The notes: generated by a model not told the origin, from the letters alone. 64,000 bases of DNA from Lamellibrachia satsuma (GCA_033239005.1 BSQZ01000130.1:575001-639000), one strand, 5' to 3'; positions 1 to 12,545 are shown, numbered from the stretch's first letter. Numbers and translations: made by a program.

Positions 1-895
1 TGATCGTCGTATGATCCCCATTTCTTCCATCGGTCTGAACTCCTCCTTAGCAACAGCAAGTTTATCTGGTAGCCTGCGAGCTCTAGCGTGCACAGGCGGG
101 CCGGTTGTGGGGATGAAATGTTCAACACCATGACGAACATAAGGACAGGAAAATTCTTGGCGAGTGATAGCAAGGAACTCATCTAGTATCCGGTTGTATG
201 GGTCGTCCGATGCGACGTGGTGCAGACACAGTGTCGGTTGGTTGGATTGCTTGAGAGTAGAACTTGTGAACGAAGTGGTGTTGACTAAACGTTGACTTTG
301 GAGATCAACTAACAATCCATGCGTCTGCAGGAAATCAGCTCCGAGAAGCGGTGTTTTTACCTCAGCAAGAATGAAGGGCCATGTGTAGTCCTGGTTCTCC
401 AGACGTAGTTTCATCTTTCGTGTCCCGTAAGTTGCAATTTTTGACCCGTTAGCGGCGACCAGAGAGAGTGTGCGTGAGCCACTGTCGATGTCTTGATGGG
501 AGGCGGGGAAAACACTGACTGCTGCTCCCGTGTCAACCAAGAATCGTTTTGCAGAGTAAGCGTCCACGAGGAACAGTAGGTTGTTAAGTTGGCCGGCCGC
601 CGAAGCGACTAATGACGACCGGCTCGGTCGTTTCCCGCAAATGCACACGGGGTGTTGCACTTTCTGGCCGCGTTGCCGTATCGCCGATGGTAGTAGCACA
701 CATCTTCATCATGCTTCACGGATTCGTTTGCTCTCGGTGTCGCGACGGGTGTTGTTCTCGTGTTTCTCGGTCGACGGGTGTCTGAGGAGAAAACAACAAC
801 CGGATGTTCCCTAACTTGCCAGAGTTCGTCAGCAGTTTGGGCGAGAGTCCGTAGATCGTCAAAACATAACTTAAATTCCATGTAATACACCATCC
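1..895 (-). pseudogene. Ty3/Gypsy gag-pol fragment, cut by the window edge
   Basis: Read leftwards on the minus strand. A gag tail at about 893-640 ends in a zinc-knuckle-like stretch of the type CYYHRRYGNAARKC. It is followed by a retropepsin with active site LVDTGAAVSVFP near 545-510 and a second LLGADFL motif near 340. Then comes the reverse-transcriptase entry region (KEEFRPMEEMGII), which runs off the left edge. These are the standard domains, in order, of a Gypsy polyprotein. The knuckle and the protease lie in different frames, with a one-base shift near 622, so this copy looks broken. No LTR is visible on the gag side before the repeat at 1075. Domain identity is strong; the clade is not determined. 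Confidence 0.8.
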
Positions 896-1074
896 ATGTC
901 TTTATCTTCCTTGGCAGACAACATTTTCAATCATATATGACAACTCGAAATTGCTATTCTTTTTTAACAGTTACTTTTAAAAATACTGAATCATCTAGAA
1001 AATGCCACTCTCTTTTAACAGCTATGAATCATTTACTACAAATTACTATTCTTGGAAAAAAAATATTTTCAAAA

Positions 1075-1849
<775 letters not shown>

Positions 1850-2065
1850 GCTTAATGCGGGGATCAGCATACTTTTTGGTACGAGGGCCAACATTTGGAG
1901 TGCTATGTTGAGGCGGGCCAAAGCTTTTAAGCACGGAAAAACACAGTGCACAAATATTGCTTTTATTATTTGCTTTGCCAAGCTAAAAATATGGTACTGT
2001 ACAAGTAGAACATGGAAACATTTTCAAAACAACGCAAGAGAAGTCAGCACATCTAATGAATGCAG

Positions 2066-3760
2066 TCAATACGAAGGATGGTGCTGCATATTCTTCGACA
2101 ACTGACCGAACTGTGGGCAGAGCGGAGAGATTGGGAGTCGCAGAAGATCCCTCAAACCTGTGTCCTTGAGTCGGCATCGGAGGTTTTTCTTGATGTGATT
2201 CGTGGCTGAGAATCCTGATTCACATGACCATGTGCTGCCGAAAAGCACCACAAATTTATGTGCTGCTTCGATCAGCAGTGGAAATCGCAAAGGCACTTGC
2301 GTTGCCCAGAAAAGCACGAGATCGTCTTTCGATGAAATTGTCCTGCAACGCTGCTTCGTCGACTACAAACGTTTGCGACAATATTTGACAAATAGTTGGC
2401 TCCGCAGTAAAAGGGCTTGCAAAGAACCAGTAAACATCGTCGATAGCAGCGAAGTCAGCGAATCGTCCGCTGAATGCGGTCTCCATGCTGTTAAGCACAT
2501 CAGCAAGTAACCGCTTTGCGTTTGCGATACGTTCATCGTCTCCGCCACAGAATTCTCTGGTGAACTTGAAGTCACACCCGAAACTTGTCATCTTCCAAAT
2601 GGGCAATTGGGTGATCAATTTCTTTGAGAAAACTTACGATGTGAGGAAGCAGTGCAGCAAATCTCTCAAGAAATGCGCCTCGACTCAGCCAACGGACATT
2701 GTTGTAGAATAGCATATCGCCGAATTCTGCATCATCAAGTGCAGCCAAGTGATTTTGGAACCACCTATGGTTGATAGAACGTTCACGGATAAGGTTCACG
2801 CTCTCTACAACAGTTTTCATCGTATCCTGCAGACCACAGCCTGCTTTCGCGCACAATGCTTGCTGGTGAATTATGCAGTGGTACGATATGAGATTCGGCT
2901 TTCCGATTTCTTGATGGAACAACGCAACGAATCCAGCTTGACGACCAAGCATGCTGGGCGCCGTCTGTACACAGAGAAACCAAATTTTTCCACGTTAAAT
3001 AATTTTTTTTTTGCCAAAGTTCAACTTCAATACCGCACTGCAAACGTCCCGCGCTGTCGTTGTGCCCTTCAATGGGATCAGGCACAGGAAGTCTTCTGAT
3101 ACACCTTCGTTGAAATACCGCACAGATACCATCAGCTGTGCCGTGTCACTTTTGTCAGTGCTTTCGTCGAGAGCACGTGAAAAATCAGGACAGGCTCGCA
3201 ACTTAGTCACCAGCTGCGTGAAAATGTCACCACTCAACTCATCACATCGACGGGCACATGTGTCGGGTGAAAGTGGCAGTTTCCCAATCTGTTGCACGGT
3301 CTTATCTTTGTTCTGAAAACCAGCGAACAGAACTTCGGCACTGGCCATGAAAGCCTTCTTGAACAATTCTTCGTGAGTAAACAGCACCTGGTGTTGAGCG
3401 AGTAAGTAACATATTTGACAGCTGGCTTCATTAAGATAGCTTGAAGTGTTTGTAAACAAAGATACTCTCTTCATCTCGCCCAAGTATGCATCAAATCGTT
3501 TCTTGAACTCCTCCATGCGATCGTCTTTTCCCACATATGCACCGTCAAAGCACTTTTAAGGATTCGAATCGTAATGCCGTTTCACGTTATAGTGTTTCAA
3601 ATCAGCAACGCTTTCTATACAAATCAAACACATCGCTTTATGGTCATGTTCGCAATAGCGAAAGAAGTACTCATTCTCCCAGGCAGTGACAAACGCTCTC
3701 TTTCCGGAATAATCAAACCGAAGTTTTTTTTCGATATACGCTATAGTCCTGACATTCACA
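2066..3760 (-). pseudogene. hAT transposase, ZBED5/GTF2IRD2-like, broken
   Basis: Fragments in order on the minus strand: an N-terminal BED-like zinc finger (CLICIESVADLKHYNVKRHY, near 3600); the catalytic-domain opening with DESTDKSDTAQLMVSVRY (about 3170-3120); CTDGAQ near 2970; HCIIHQQALCAK and the RWLSRG motif (2870-2670); and the C-terminal dimerisation region with STWSCESGFSA (about 2250-2220). These match the animal hAT family that gave rise to ZBED5, EPM2AIP1 and GTF2IRD2. Breaks: an in-frame TAA at 3558-3556, a shift in the T run at 3001-3010, a shift near 2575 and another near 2290. Not functional as written. Confidence 0.85.
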
Positions 3761-3852
3761 AACTCGTTTTTAGCTGTGTCGAAAATGACTTGTTACTGAG
3801 CGACATTCACAAACTCATTGTTAGCTGTGTCGAAGATGACTTGTTACTGAGC
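3751..3852. repeat. 51-bp tandem duplication in the transposase 5' end
   Basis: 3751-3801 and 3802-3852 are near-identical 51-mers lying at the N-terminal end of the hAT reading frame. The duplicated unit brings in a TAA in that frame. Confidence 0.9.
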
Positions 3853-4201
3853 GATGTTTCAACCAGGTTTCTGGGAATCAAGCGTTAGCTTCTGTTATAT
3901 TAACAGTAGCGCCGCCTGGCGAACGACGTTTACTCTGGCGAATTGACATTACGTGAACAACAAAATGAATGCTTCATAATATTTCAAATTTGTGCTCTAT
4001 GGTTGTTTTGTAAAGTTGAAACAGTCGGCATAATTGTTTTGAAAACCATCAGGAAACATGTTATTTAGTGCTCATAGAACAACTGGAAAATTGGTACTGA
4101 AAAAAATTATATTGCTGGCACGGTCACGCGGGCCAGTTGAAAGCGGGCCGCGGGCCAAATTTGGCACGCGGGCCAGAGTTTGCTGACCGCTGGCTTAATG
4201 C

Positions 4202-4739
4202 GTTCTGTAGATGTACTACCTAGGATCCCAAAATTACATCACTTGTTGGTGCAGGCAAAAGCACCAACATTCTCAATGTAATATACCCATGCCTGCCCAA
4301 GGGTAAATCATTGTTATTATATGTGACATCAGCATTCAACCCAGGAAGAACTATACATGGAACAGTCCAATGCCCCATGCATGTAAGAAAACTGAGTGGT
4401 ATAAATGTGAACAAACAAGAACATTAATAGCGAAACACTTGTCTAAACTAACACTTATCCCGACTAACACTTATCTTAAAATCTTAACTAAAACTTATTT
4501 AAATAAAAGTACATGTATCATGTATATTACTGTCCTGTCAGATCGATATGCCACCGACTACTGGTCAGTCACTAACAAGGAGCCGGTAACCACACCGTCA
4601 CTCCCCAGCGTCTCTGCATCAACTTCTCAGATACACCTGAAAATGTTTTTTCCAATACATCTGCACAATCACCAGACACGAAATGGTTTCTTTTTAAGGA
4701 TGCTACAACTGCTACCACCTATCTACTGCAAGCAAAGCA
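4202..4739. other. No gene seen
   Basis: Flank between the hAT element and the THAP exon. A short CTAACACTTATC-like repeat lies near 4445-4500. No convincing exon. Confidence 0.4.
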
Positions 4740-5744
4740 TCATCTAGCTCTCTCTAACTTACATGGGCTTTTCTGAATATCATAAGGATGGTCACGGATG
4801 ACGGTGGACAATGGCTGATCACCTGTAGATGGTCCACATTCTGGGACGGGTATTCCAACAGATGCAATACTTACTGGGGCTGTTCTCTTCAAAGAAAGCT
4901 TTCGCTTTGTACCCGTCTTTGGAAGAAGATATGCTGGAAAATCAAATTTTGTTGGAATTGCACCTGCTCGAAGATTCACAATTTGACCAGTTCTATCGAT
5001 AAAACTATCCTCAAAATGTGCTGAACAAATTTTGCTTAATTTGGTTGGCTTGAAACCTTCACGCCGCAAATTGACCAACCATATGCGGTGTTGTTCAGGT
5101 GCTGTGGTCACATCGGGAAACCTGAAAGGACAAGGAGGAGGAATATAATATGAAATGAAAAGGAACTGGTGACTAAAAATGAAAGATGAATTGTGATGTA
5201 GGATGGCGACCCTATTCATAGTAGGTCACAGTTACGTAAGGCGTGTGGCCAAGAACATCGAAATGTTAATACTTAAATTACATAATTAATTCAGCACCAT
5301 GCTATCCAACATTCAGAATTATTAATTCATTGTAGTATAACATACAATTGACTGGGCTCAGTCCTCAGAGTTTTGAGCGATAAAATGCGCTATTGCCATT
5401 AAAGGGCAAAATAAATAAGTGTGTGAATAAGCAAATCAACACACAATATTCTTGCAATACAATTAGTCAAACTGGTATTAATGTGCATAGTCAGACTGAT
5501 AAATGGCATCACAAGCAGTAGTAGTAGCGTAGCCTAGGCCAGGCCCAAAGTGCTACAAGGACAGGCCGTAGGCGTAGCCTAGACAAAGCATTTAAACGGT
5601 GCCATCCACACAAAACGTAACATAAAAGACAATGTACGAAACGTACAAGTCAGAAAATACTTACGAATGGAAGGCGATACCATAGTCCTTGCGTAGTTTT
5701 GCAGATGATCGATTTGAGCATCCGAATGCACAACAGCAAGTCGT
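4740..5744 (-). CDS. THAP-type zinc-finger protein, two exons
   Basis: Exon 1 (about 5744-5665) encodes TTCCCAFGCSNRSSAK and the GIAF stretch that opens a THAP domain, ending at a GTAAGT donor. Exon 2 starts at 5121 after TTTCAG and continues in the same phase. It carries the conserved Trp (RIWLVNLRR), the CxxH pair in KICSAHF, and AIPTKF, the AVPTIF-like box. C4/C2CH ligands and box together define THAP, a sequence-specific DNA-binding domain found in host regulators and P-element-like transposases. After the domain comes a short basic tail (HPYDIQKSPCKL) with a stop at 4740. A possible donor (GTAAGT) lies just inside it near 4760. Oddity: where THAP proteins start with Met two or three residues before the first Cys, this frame has ACG and an upstream TAA. 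It may start at a non-AUG codon, use an unseen 5' exon, or be decayed. Confidence 0.65.
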
Positions 5745-6250
5745 TTTCTTTACGGTTTACAGTGATATCTATCTTCACTTTTATTTAATTATTATTGTGC
5801 CAAAGGTGGAATCGTCTCAATGTCGTTCGAGTTTGGTGTGAGTATGGTATGTCGGTGATCGTTTCATGCCATCAGCATCGGAATGATCCGACTGTTGTTT
5901 AAAAAATCCGTTGCCAAACTGCGTTGGCAATATTACAAAATCCAGTTGTCTTTCTGATGTTGTTATACAAACAAGCTGATTTTACATAAGTGAGTGTCTC
6001 ATTTCTTACGTCTATACCGTTAGTTACCTAGTCACAAGCGTCCCCCCTACTGCGTTCAGGGTTAGCGTGATGACATCAATAACCACGGTATTAGAAAACT
6101 CACTTCACTCAGAAGATTCCAGGTAAGCTCGTTATGAGTTTAATCAGACAAATGATGATACAGTTACATACATAGACAATCATTTCTGTTGTCTAAGACT
6201 ACATGATGACAGATCTAAGCGTAGTCGTACGCCCACCAGAACTGACTAAC
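5745..6250. other. No gene seen
   Basis: Sequence upstream of the THAP exon; it could hold that gene's promoter, but no motif decides it. Confidence 0.35.
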
Positions 6251-6251
6251 T

Positions 6252-6816
6252 AAAACTCATTATCACATTCTTCCACCAAGACCAAACTAAAACTCATTCT
6301 AACGCTCTTCCACCAAGGCTAGAACTAAAACTAAACACTCTTCCACCAAGGCTAGAACTAAAACTAAACACTCTTCCACCAAGGCCAGAACTAAAACTAA
6401 ACACTCTTCCACCAAGGCTAGAACTAAAACTAAACACTCTTCCACCAAGGCCAGAACTAAAACTAAACACTCTTCCACCAAGGCCAGAACTAAAACTAAA
6501 CACTCTTCCACCAAGGCCAGAACTAAAACTAAACACTCTTCCACCAAGGCCAGAACTAAAACTAAACACTCTTCCACCAAGGCCAGAACTAAAACTAAAC
6601 ACTCTTCCACCAAGGCCAGAACTAAAACTAAACACTCTTCCACCAAGGCCAGAACTAAAACTAAACACTCTTCCACCAAGACCAGAACTAAAACTAAACA
6701 CTCTTCCACCAAGACCAGAAAAAAAACTAAACACTCTTCCACCAAGACCAGAACTAAAACTAAACACTCTTCCACCAAGACCAGAACTAAAACTAAACAC
6801 TCTTCCACCAAGACCC
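6252..6816. repeat. 33-bp minisatellite, left block
   Basis: About 16-17 tandem units of 33 bp containing ACTCTTCCACCAAGGCCAG. Because 33 is divisible by 3, the array is open in several frames (for example an 11-residue GLGGRVFSFSS repeat), but nothing marks it as a gene. The array resumes at 12366 beyond the Harbinger insertion, so the two blocks were once one array. Confidence 0.95.
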
Positions 6817-7344
6817 GGGGCCGTATGCATGAAGGCCGGGTAAAAGTTAAACCCGGATAGGCCCTATCCGCGGATTGCTATCCGCGTTTAACTGCGGCTC
6901 CAATTTCGTATGCATGAGTCGTAAATATGGTGGCGTATAGCTATCCGCCTGTTTCTATTTTTAGACTGGGAAATTCCATGCCGCGCTTGGGATTGTGGTA
7001 CTGTCTGCCTTACTTCCGTCTGTAATCCGACAACTAGGACGGTCAATCATACGTCACTAATGTCGGGTCTCCCGGGAGACAGTAAATATAAACAATCTAG
7101 CGCGAGTGTTAATCACGTTAACGTTCGCCCCAAGTCGCTGTCAGTAATGAATATCTGCAATCCACTGTCATTTAAAACACATTGCCGAACGACAAATCCA
7201 CGAAATCGTTTATTAACATAATAGCAGAAACATGGGAAAGAATGTAAACAATTTAACCTCGTTCAGTTCCCGCCAACCCCAAGGGCGGATGCTGCAAGGT
7301 GACTGCATCAAAACATTTGTGGCAGTCGCTTATTCACTAAGCCT

Positions 7345-8823
7345 ATGAAAATGGAAAAACAGCCAAAAAGACCCAGAAAGGCGAACTTCACTGACACTGA
7401 AGTAAGAGTGTTGTTGGAGGAGATCAATTTTGAGCATCACACACTGTTTATGGCCAACAATCAAGCTGTTACCAACAAAGTGAAAGCTGACGCTTGGAGA
7501 AAAATCACAGATAAAATCAGTGGTGTGGCCGTGCGTTCTCCACAAGAAGTGAAAGATACGTGGAGGGCTCTGAAAGGGGCGGTGTTGAATAAGCAAAGGC
7601 AGCAGGGGAAAACAGGAGGAGGACCTGAAGAAAAACCCCTACCATACGAGGATCTCATCTTGAACATCATTGGAGAAAATTCCAACTTGTACACTGGAAT
7701 TGACGGTAAGCTTACGTCGACTAGTTTAGACTACTTCAATCGCTCTTTCTCTATGTCACACGTATAAAAATATATGGTATATGAACTTAATTATAAAGTT
7801 TTAGCCTACATAAACAATTATGATTGAGATTAGGCCGTGACTGTTGGTCCTGATAAATGGAGTAAAACATTTTACAACTGAAAAAAATACAAGTCTGCAT
7901 GTTAGGTGTTGGGGGTTCGAAAATTATGCATACATGGGGAAGGTGGGGGTCATTTTCCACTATTTTGTGCGTACGTAATTTGTAGATGCTCCAATGAACG
8001 TCGCATTTAGTATTGGATTTTCCGGTCAGATAGACACTCCGTTGGTATTATCATTATTACATTTATGTGCAATAAAAAAGTGAATCACTGTGGGCTAAAC
8101 ATGTTTGGTTTGCTTGTTTTTCAGTGCTAGGAACAGACACTTACATCGATTTACAGACAGTCACAGAGCAGACCACGAACAGCCAGAATACTTGTAAGTT
8201 CTTGTCTGATTCAAAATAAAGTACAATTTTAGTAATACAGCTGTATAAACATATAAATTAGGGGTCACCTTTTTAACATAGACAGTCTACAGTTTCAATT
8301 AAAAAGTTCTTCAGAAAAGATCCTCCTACAATTTGAAAATTCAATACTGATAATAATGATCTATGTTTCAGCTTCTGCGTCAACACTGTGTGACCCTATT
8401 CAGGGCTGTTCGCATCACTATTACACTGGACACTCCACACCTGTCCGTCCTACTTGTTTTGCTCCCACACCTGACAGCTTTCCAGTACTGTCAGTTGTGG
8501 ATGCAACATACGAACATGGAGATGTATTCACCATCACAGAAGAAGCGAATGCAACACCTGAAGCAGGACAAGAAGCGGCAGGTGGGGCCGTAAGTGGAAC
8601 AACAGGTGGAGCAGTAACTGTCAAAGTTCCAACGAAAGGAAAACGAAAATCAAGTGGAAAGACGACAGTGAAAAGTAGACGAGATGACACCGAGACTGAA
8701 CTATTCGATGAATATCTGCTCAGTGAAATTTCAAAGAATAAAGCAATGACAATTTTGTTGGGAAATAAAAACAGGAAGGTCTTGCTCGAAATTGAAAAAC
8801 TTGAACAAGACTTGGACACGTGA
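7345..8823 (+). CDS. Harbinger Myb/SANT-like DNA-binding protein
   Basis: Three exons with consensus splice sites keep one frame: 7345-7705 (donor GTAAGC), 8125-8193 (after TTTTTCAG, donor GTAAGT) and 8372-8823 (after TTTCAG). The product is about 293 residues. Residues about 10-90 form a Myb/SANT/MADF-like trihelix domain: FTDTEVRVLLEEI, then DAWRKITDKI, then VKDTWRALK, the spaced tryptophans of this fold. The middle is low-complexity Ala/Gly/Thr. The basic KGKRKSSGKTT stretch may act in nuclear import. The C terminus is a predicted helix (NRKVLLEIEKLEQDL). In this superfamily the partner protein helps bring the transposase to the nucleus and the element ends. Frame intact. Confidence 0.82.
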
Positions 8824-10327
8824 AATATGTGAACTGGATTAAGCTAGACATGGACTCAATTCCATTGAATCAATTATATTTCCCAAAACTTGTTCTTGTT
8901 CTGTTTCGCTCACTACATATATACGATGTTTTGTTCCAATGAAAAAATTGTACAATTGTAGCAGTGATACTGATATTGTGGTAAAAAAAATTAAAATGAT
9001 GGCTGATATCAGACAACGATCCTCAAAAGAAATTGCTGATAACTCGCTCGCGGGCAGCTCTACCAGCAGCAACGCGGGCCAGTTCTGACATCGGATTGTT
9101 GCCAGAACGAAGTTGGTCTGCCTCTCCATCAGAATCAGCATCTTCTGAAGATGATTCAGAGTCAGGGTCGCTGTCACTCTCAGAGTCTGAAGGGACCTCC
9201 AATTTCAGCAGCCTAGCACGGTTGTGAAGCATGACACAGACTGTAATTACTTGACAAGCCTTGGCAGGAGCCAAACGAAGTGTGCGAAGACTGTGCCACC
9301 TTCTCTTCAAAACCCCAATGGCCCTTTCGACAGCTGTACGGGCAGAACTGTGTCGAAAGTTGTATGTCCTCTGTTGACGTGTAGTGGGATTAGGAAGAGG
9401 AGTGAACAGCCAGTCACGCATCATGTATCCGCTGTCACCGAGGATGATTCCTCTCAGAGGCTTTTGTATCTCGCTCTCAAACGCATCAAAGAGGAATGAC
9501 TCGCGTAGGACTCGAGCATCGTGAACGCTTCCAGGCCATTTGGCTATGCAGTTGATGAAAAGAAGGTCTGCATCGCAAATGACCTATGAACAGAATAACA
9601 TCTCAAATTAATAAAAAAGTAAAAGAAAAATCGTACACACCCAGCCGCACATACACAGACAAACACCTATAAATGTAGGTGTACCTTTTATTGTTCAACA
9701 TTTACAGCAAAAATTTATAATGGTTCGAACACACGCAAACCTGCATATACCACATATACACTTACACACATGCATACATTTATATACACAAATAGGCATA
9801 AAATACATTCATGAAAATGTTACATGTTTACATACATGCTACATTCGCCATGCAAAGACAGGTGTGCTGTTATTAATTATTAGTAGTTAAATACACATAT
9901 ATAAAAATACAGAAACAAACTCCCCTCACCTGGACATTGATAGAATGATAACCCTTCCTGTTGATGAATTCATGCTCATTTTCTGACGGAGCTTGTATAC
10001 GGATCTGCGTTCCGTCAATGCACCCAACTACATTGGGTAACCCATTGGTGTCGTAAAACTTTGCCTTCGTCCTGTCTGCTTGGCGCTGATTGGGCAATCT
10101 AACGTAGTTGGGAACTTGACGGAGGAAAGCGACTGTAACTCGAGTCACAGTGCAGCTGACTGTCGACTGATCAATACCTATCAGCTCACCACATACATCC
10201 TGAAAACTGCCGCTGGCGTAGTATCGGAGCATTACAAGCACTTACAATAGAGGTGTCAACGAACCCGACCTATTTGCGATGTTGATGTCCCTCTCAATGT
10301 CGTCTGTGATTCCTGTTATGTCATGCC

Positions 10328-12052
10328 TAAATGTCATGCCTAAATGGTTACTTCAGTTCAGTGTTTACCAAAGACGATATTAGTTCATTACCAGTTGCTG
10401 ATGCTAAATTTCAGGGGGCTAAATCTGACTATTTAGGTCCGTTAGTTGTAACTCCAGAATTGGTAGCTAAGAAAATAAAGGCAATGAAGGATAACAAATC
10501 ACCGGGAGTGGATGGGATTCCTCCAAAATTACTAACGGAAACAGTAGATCAAATCAGTATACCACTTGCAAGAGTATTCAACTTGTCATTAAAAGAGGGA
10601 GTTGTTCCGTTTGAATGGAAAGAAGCAAACATCATACCATTATTTAAAAAGGGTTCGAGAAATAAGTCAGAGAATTACAGACCAGTGAGTTTAACGTCAG
10701 TGATTTGTAAATTATTAGAAAGGTTAATTAAAGACTATATGGTGGACTTCCTCGTTAAGCATAAATTATTAAATTCATCTCAACATGGATTCCTTAAAGC
10801 GAGGTCATGCTTAACAAATATGTTATGTTTTTTGGAAGAAATCACTAAGTGGATAGACGTGGGATCGCCAGTAGATATTATCTACTTAGATTTTCAGAAA
10901 GCTTTTGACAAAGTGCCACATCAAAGATTACTATTAAATTAAAAGCCCATGGTATCGGGGATAGCATAACTGACTGGATAGAACAATGGCTGACTGACAG
11001 AAGACAGCGAGTTGTAGTAGATTGAGAAGTTTCAAATTGGAAATCGGTTTTGAGTGGGGTACCTCAAGGATCAGTGTTAGGACCTATATTATTCTTAATT
11101 TATATCAATGACTTGGACGACAGTATAACAAGTAACGTACTGAAATTTGCGGATGATACAAAACTGTTTAGAAAGGTTAATACTGATGGTGATAAACAAC
11201 ATTTACAAAACGATCTAGACAGATTAGTGAAATGGTCTGAGAAATGGCAGATGCTGTTCAATTTTGGGAAATGTAAATGCCTACATACAGGACATGGGAA
11301 CTTGAATGTAAACTATAAAATGGGAGATACTGTACTGGGTAGTACCGTAAAAGAAAAGGACTTAGGAGTTACAATAACCGCTGATATGAAAGTTTCAGAG
11401 CAGTGTGGTATTGCAGCTTCAAAGGGTAATCAAATTCTTGGATTGATTAGAAGAAACATAACATACAAGGAAAAAAAGTTACTTATACCTCTTTATAAAG
11501 CAATAGTTAGACCTCATTTAGAATACTGTATACAAGCATGGAGACCATATCGTAAGAAGGATATAGATACGCTTGAACGCATACAAAGGAGAGCAACTAA
11601 AATGATTCCAGAACTTAGAGACCTTAGTTATGAAGAACGCCTGAAAGAATGTGGTTTAACAACTCTAGAAACAAGGAGGTTAAGAGGAGATCAGATTGAC
11701 ATTTTTAAGATATTGAATGGGCATGAAAATATTGATAGAAATATGTTTTTCTCACTCAAGAAGGATAGCAGAACTAGAGGACATGAGGTAAAATTAGTAA
11801 AGGATCAATGTAGATTGGACATCAGGAAGCACTCGTTCGCACAGAGGACAATAAATGAATGGAACAAATTGTCTACAGATTGTGTAACTGCTAGCAGCGT
11901 GAATATGTTTAAAAACAAGGTTGACACATATCTCAGGAGGGCGGGTTATAAGTAGGTGAACATTGTTGGACTCTCGATAAGCCAATGGCTTCCTTGTCCA
12001 CTTGCCATCTGGGCCTTTGGCTTGGATGGCAAATCTTGTTAAATCTTGTTAA
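10328..12052 (+). mobile_element. 5'-truncated CR1-like LINE
   Basis: Bounded by ATGCC at 10323-10327 and 12053-12057, a probable 5-bp target duplication. It ends at the right in two direct copies of a 10-mer (AAATCTTGTT, 12031-12050), the short 3' repeat typical of CR1/L2-group LINEs, with no poly(A). A related 3' end occurs on the minus strand at 33843-34245. The insertion lies within the Harbinger transposase codons, so it is younger than that element. Confidence 0.88.
10331..11955 (+). pseudogene. LINE reverse transcriptase (CR1-like), broken
   Basis: Covers most of the RT domain: NKSPGVDGIPPKLL, NYRPVSLTSVICKLLERLI, SQHGFL, IYLDFQKAFDKVPH, then SGVPQGSVLGP and the catalytic KFADDTKLF. 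The C-terminal region VRPHLEYCIQAW, RRATKMIPELR and RTINEWNKL follows, to a stop at 11955. The endonuclease is missing by truncation. Breaks: one base lost near 10936, and an in-frame TGA at about 11023 just before SGVPQGS. The match is to non-LTR elements of the CR1/Jockey group. Confidence 0.9.
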
Positions 12053-12365
12053 ATGCCGTCTGAATCTAAACTTTCTAAACAGTTTCTCGTCATCGAATGC
12101 TTCAAACGGGTGGGTTCGATCTCTAAATATTCTATTCATTCTCAACATTCGCCTGCGTCGATATCGGTGTAGAATTATGGCAGCCATTTTGATTTCTGAG
12201 TTATCCGGTTGATAGGCCACTTAAACAGGGGAAAACGAGAGAATAACTTTATCCGCGTTTAAGCCCTATCCGTGCGACATGCATACCGACTTTGTACATT
12301 TAACCGCCGGATAGAAGATAACCGCGGATAAGGGAGCTATCCGGCCTTCATGCATACGGCCCCCG

Positions 12366-12545
12366 AACTAAAACTAAACACTCTTCCACCAAGACCAGAA
12401 CTAAAACTAAACACTCTTCCACCAAGACCAGAACTAAAACTAAACACTCTTCCACCAAGACCAGAACTAAAACTAAACACTCTTCCACCAAGACCAGAAC
12501 TAAAACTAAACACTCTTCCACCAAGACCAGAACTAAAACTGACTA
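12366..12545. repeat. 33-bp minisatellite, right block
   Basis: About 5.5 units of the same 33-bp repeat as at 6252-6816, resuming immediately after the Harbinger right end. Units here carry the ACCAAGACCAG variant found in the last units of the left block, which supports one array split by the insertion. Confidence 0.95.

Larger units (their letters stand above)
1858..4193 (-). mobile_element. hAT DNA transposon with 8-bp target duplication
   Basis: The 8-mer GCTTAATG occurs at 1850-1857 and again at 4194-4201, exactly bracketing 2,336 bp. An 8-bp duplication is the hAT hallmark. The ends are imperfect terminal inverted repeats: left CGGGGATCAGC against right, reverse-complemented, CAGCGGTCAGC. 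Both subterminal regions repeat GCGGGCC-type motifs (1910s on the left; 4125-4180 on the right), a typical hAT transposase-binding arrangement. The interior encodes one transposase on the minus strand, now broken. Confidence 0.88.
9023..12187 (-). pseudogene. HARBI1-type DDE transposase, interrupted
   Basis: Exon 1 opens with ATG at 12187 (MAAIILHRYRRRR, then DDEKLFRKFRFRRH) and is split at 12053 by a LINE. The frame resumes at 10327 (DITGITDDIERDI). Exon 2 ends at 9930 (GTGAGG donor) and exon 3 runs 9583-9023 after ATAG. The catalytic set is present: D in GCIDGTQIRI, D in SVHDARVL, E in AVERAIGVLKRRW. Exon 2/3 joins in phase at YHSINVQ|VICDADL, a family signature. An acidic Ser/Asp tail follows. 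Breaks: the LINE, and an in-frame TAA at 10244-10242 where the family usually has Gln. The intron at 9929-9584 holds CA-rich sequence only. Confidence 0.9.
6818..12362. mobile_element. PIF/Harbinger DNA transposon inside the minisatellite
   Basis: A 5,545-bp element with terminal inverted repeats: the outer 22 bp (GGGCCGTATGCATGAAGGCC...) are identical at both ends, with further shared TATCCGCGG blocks inside. A 3-bp CCG lies directly outside each end (6815-6817 and 12363-12365), as expected of the family's 3-bp target duplication. It encodes the two Harbinger proteins: a Myb-like DNA-binding protein (plus) and a HARBI1-type DDE transposase (minus), arranged convergently. The transposase is interrupted by a LINE and a stop, so this copy could not supply its own transposase. 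Confidence 0.92.

Noticed and set aside
6294..6830. Two long minus-strand frames of 170-178 codons
   Set aside because: Produced by the 33-bp minisatellite; no start context, splice signals or family.
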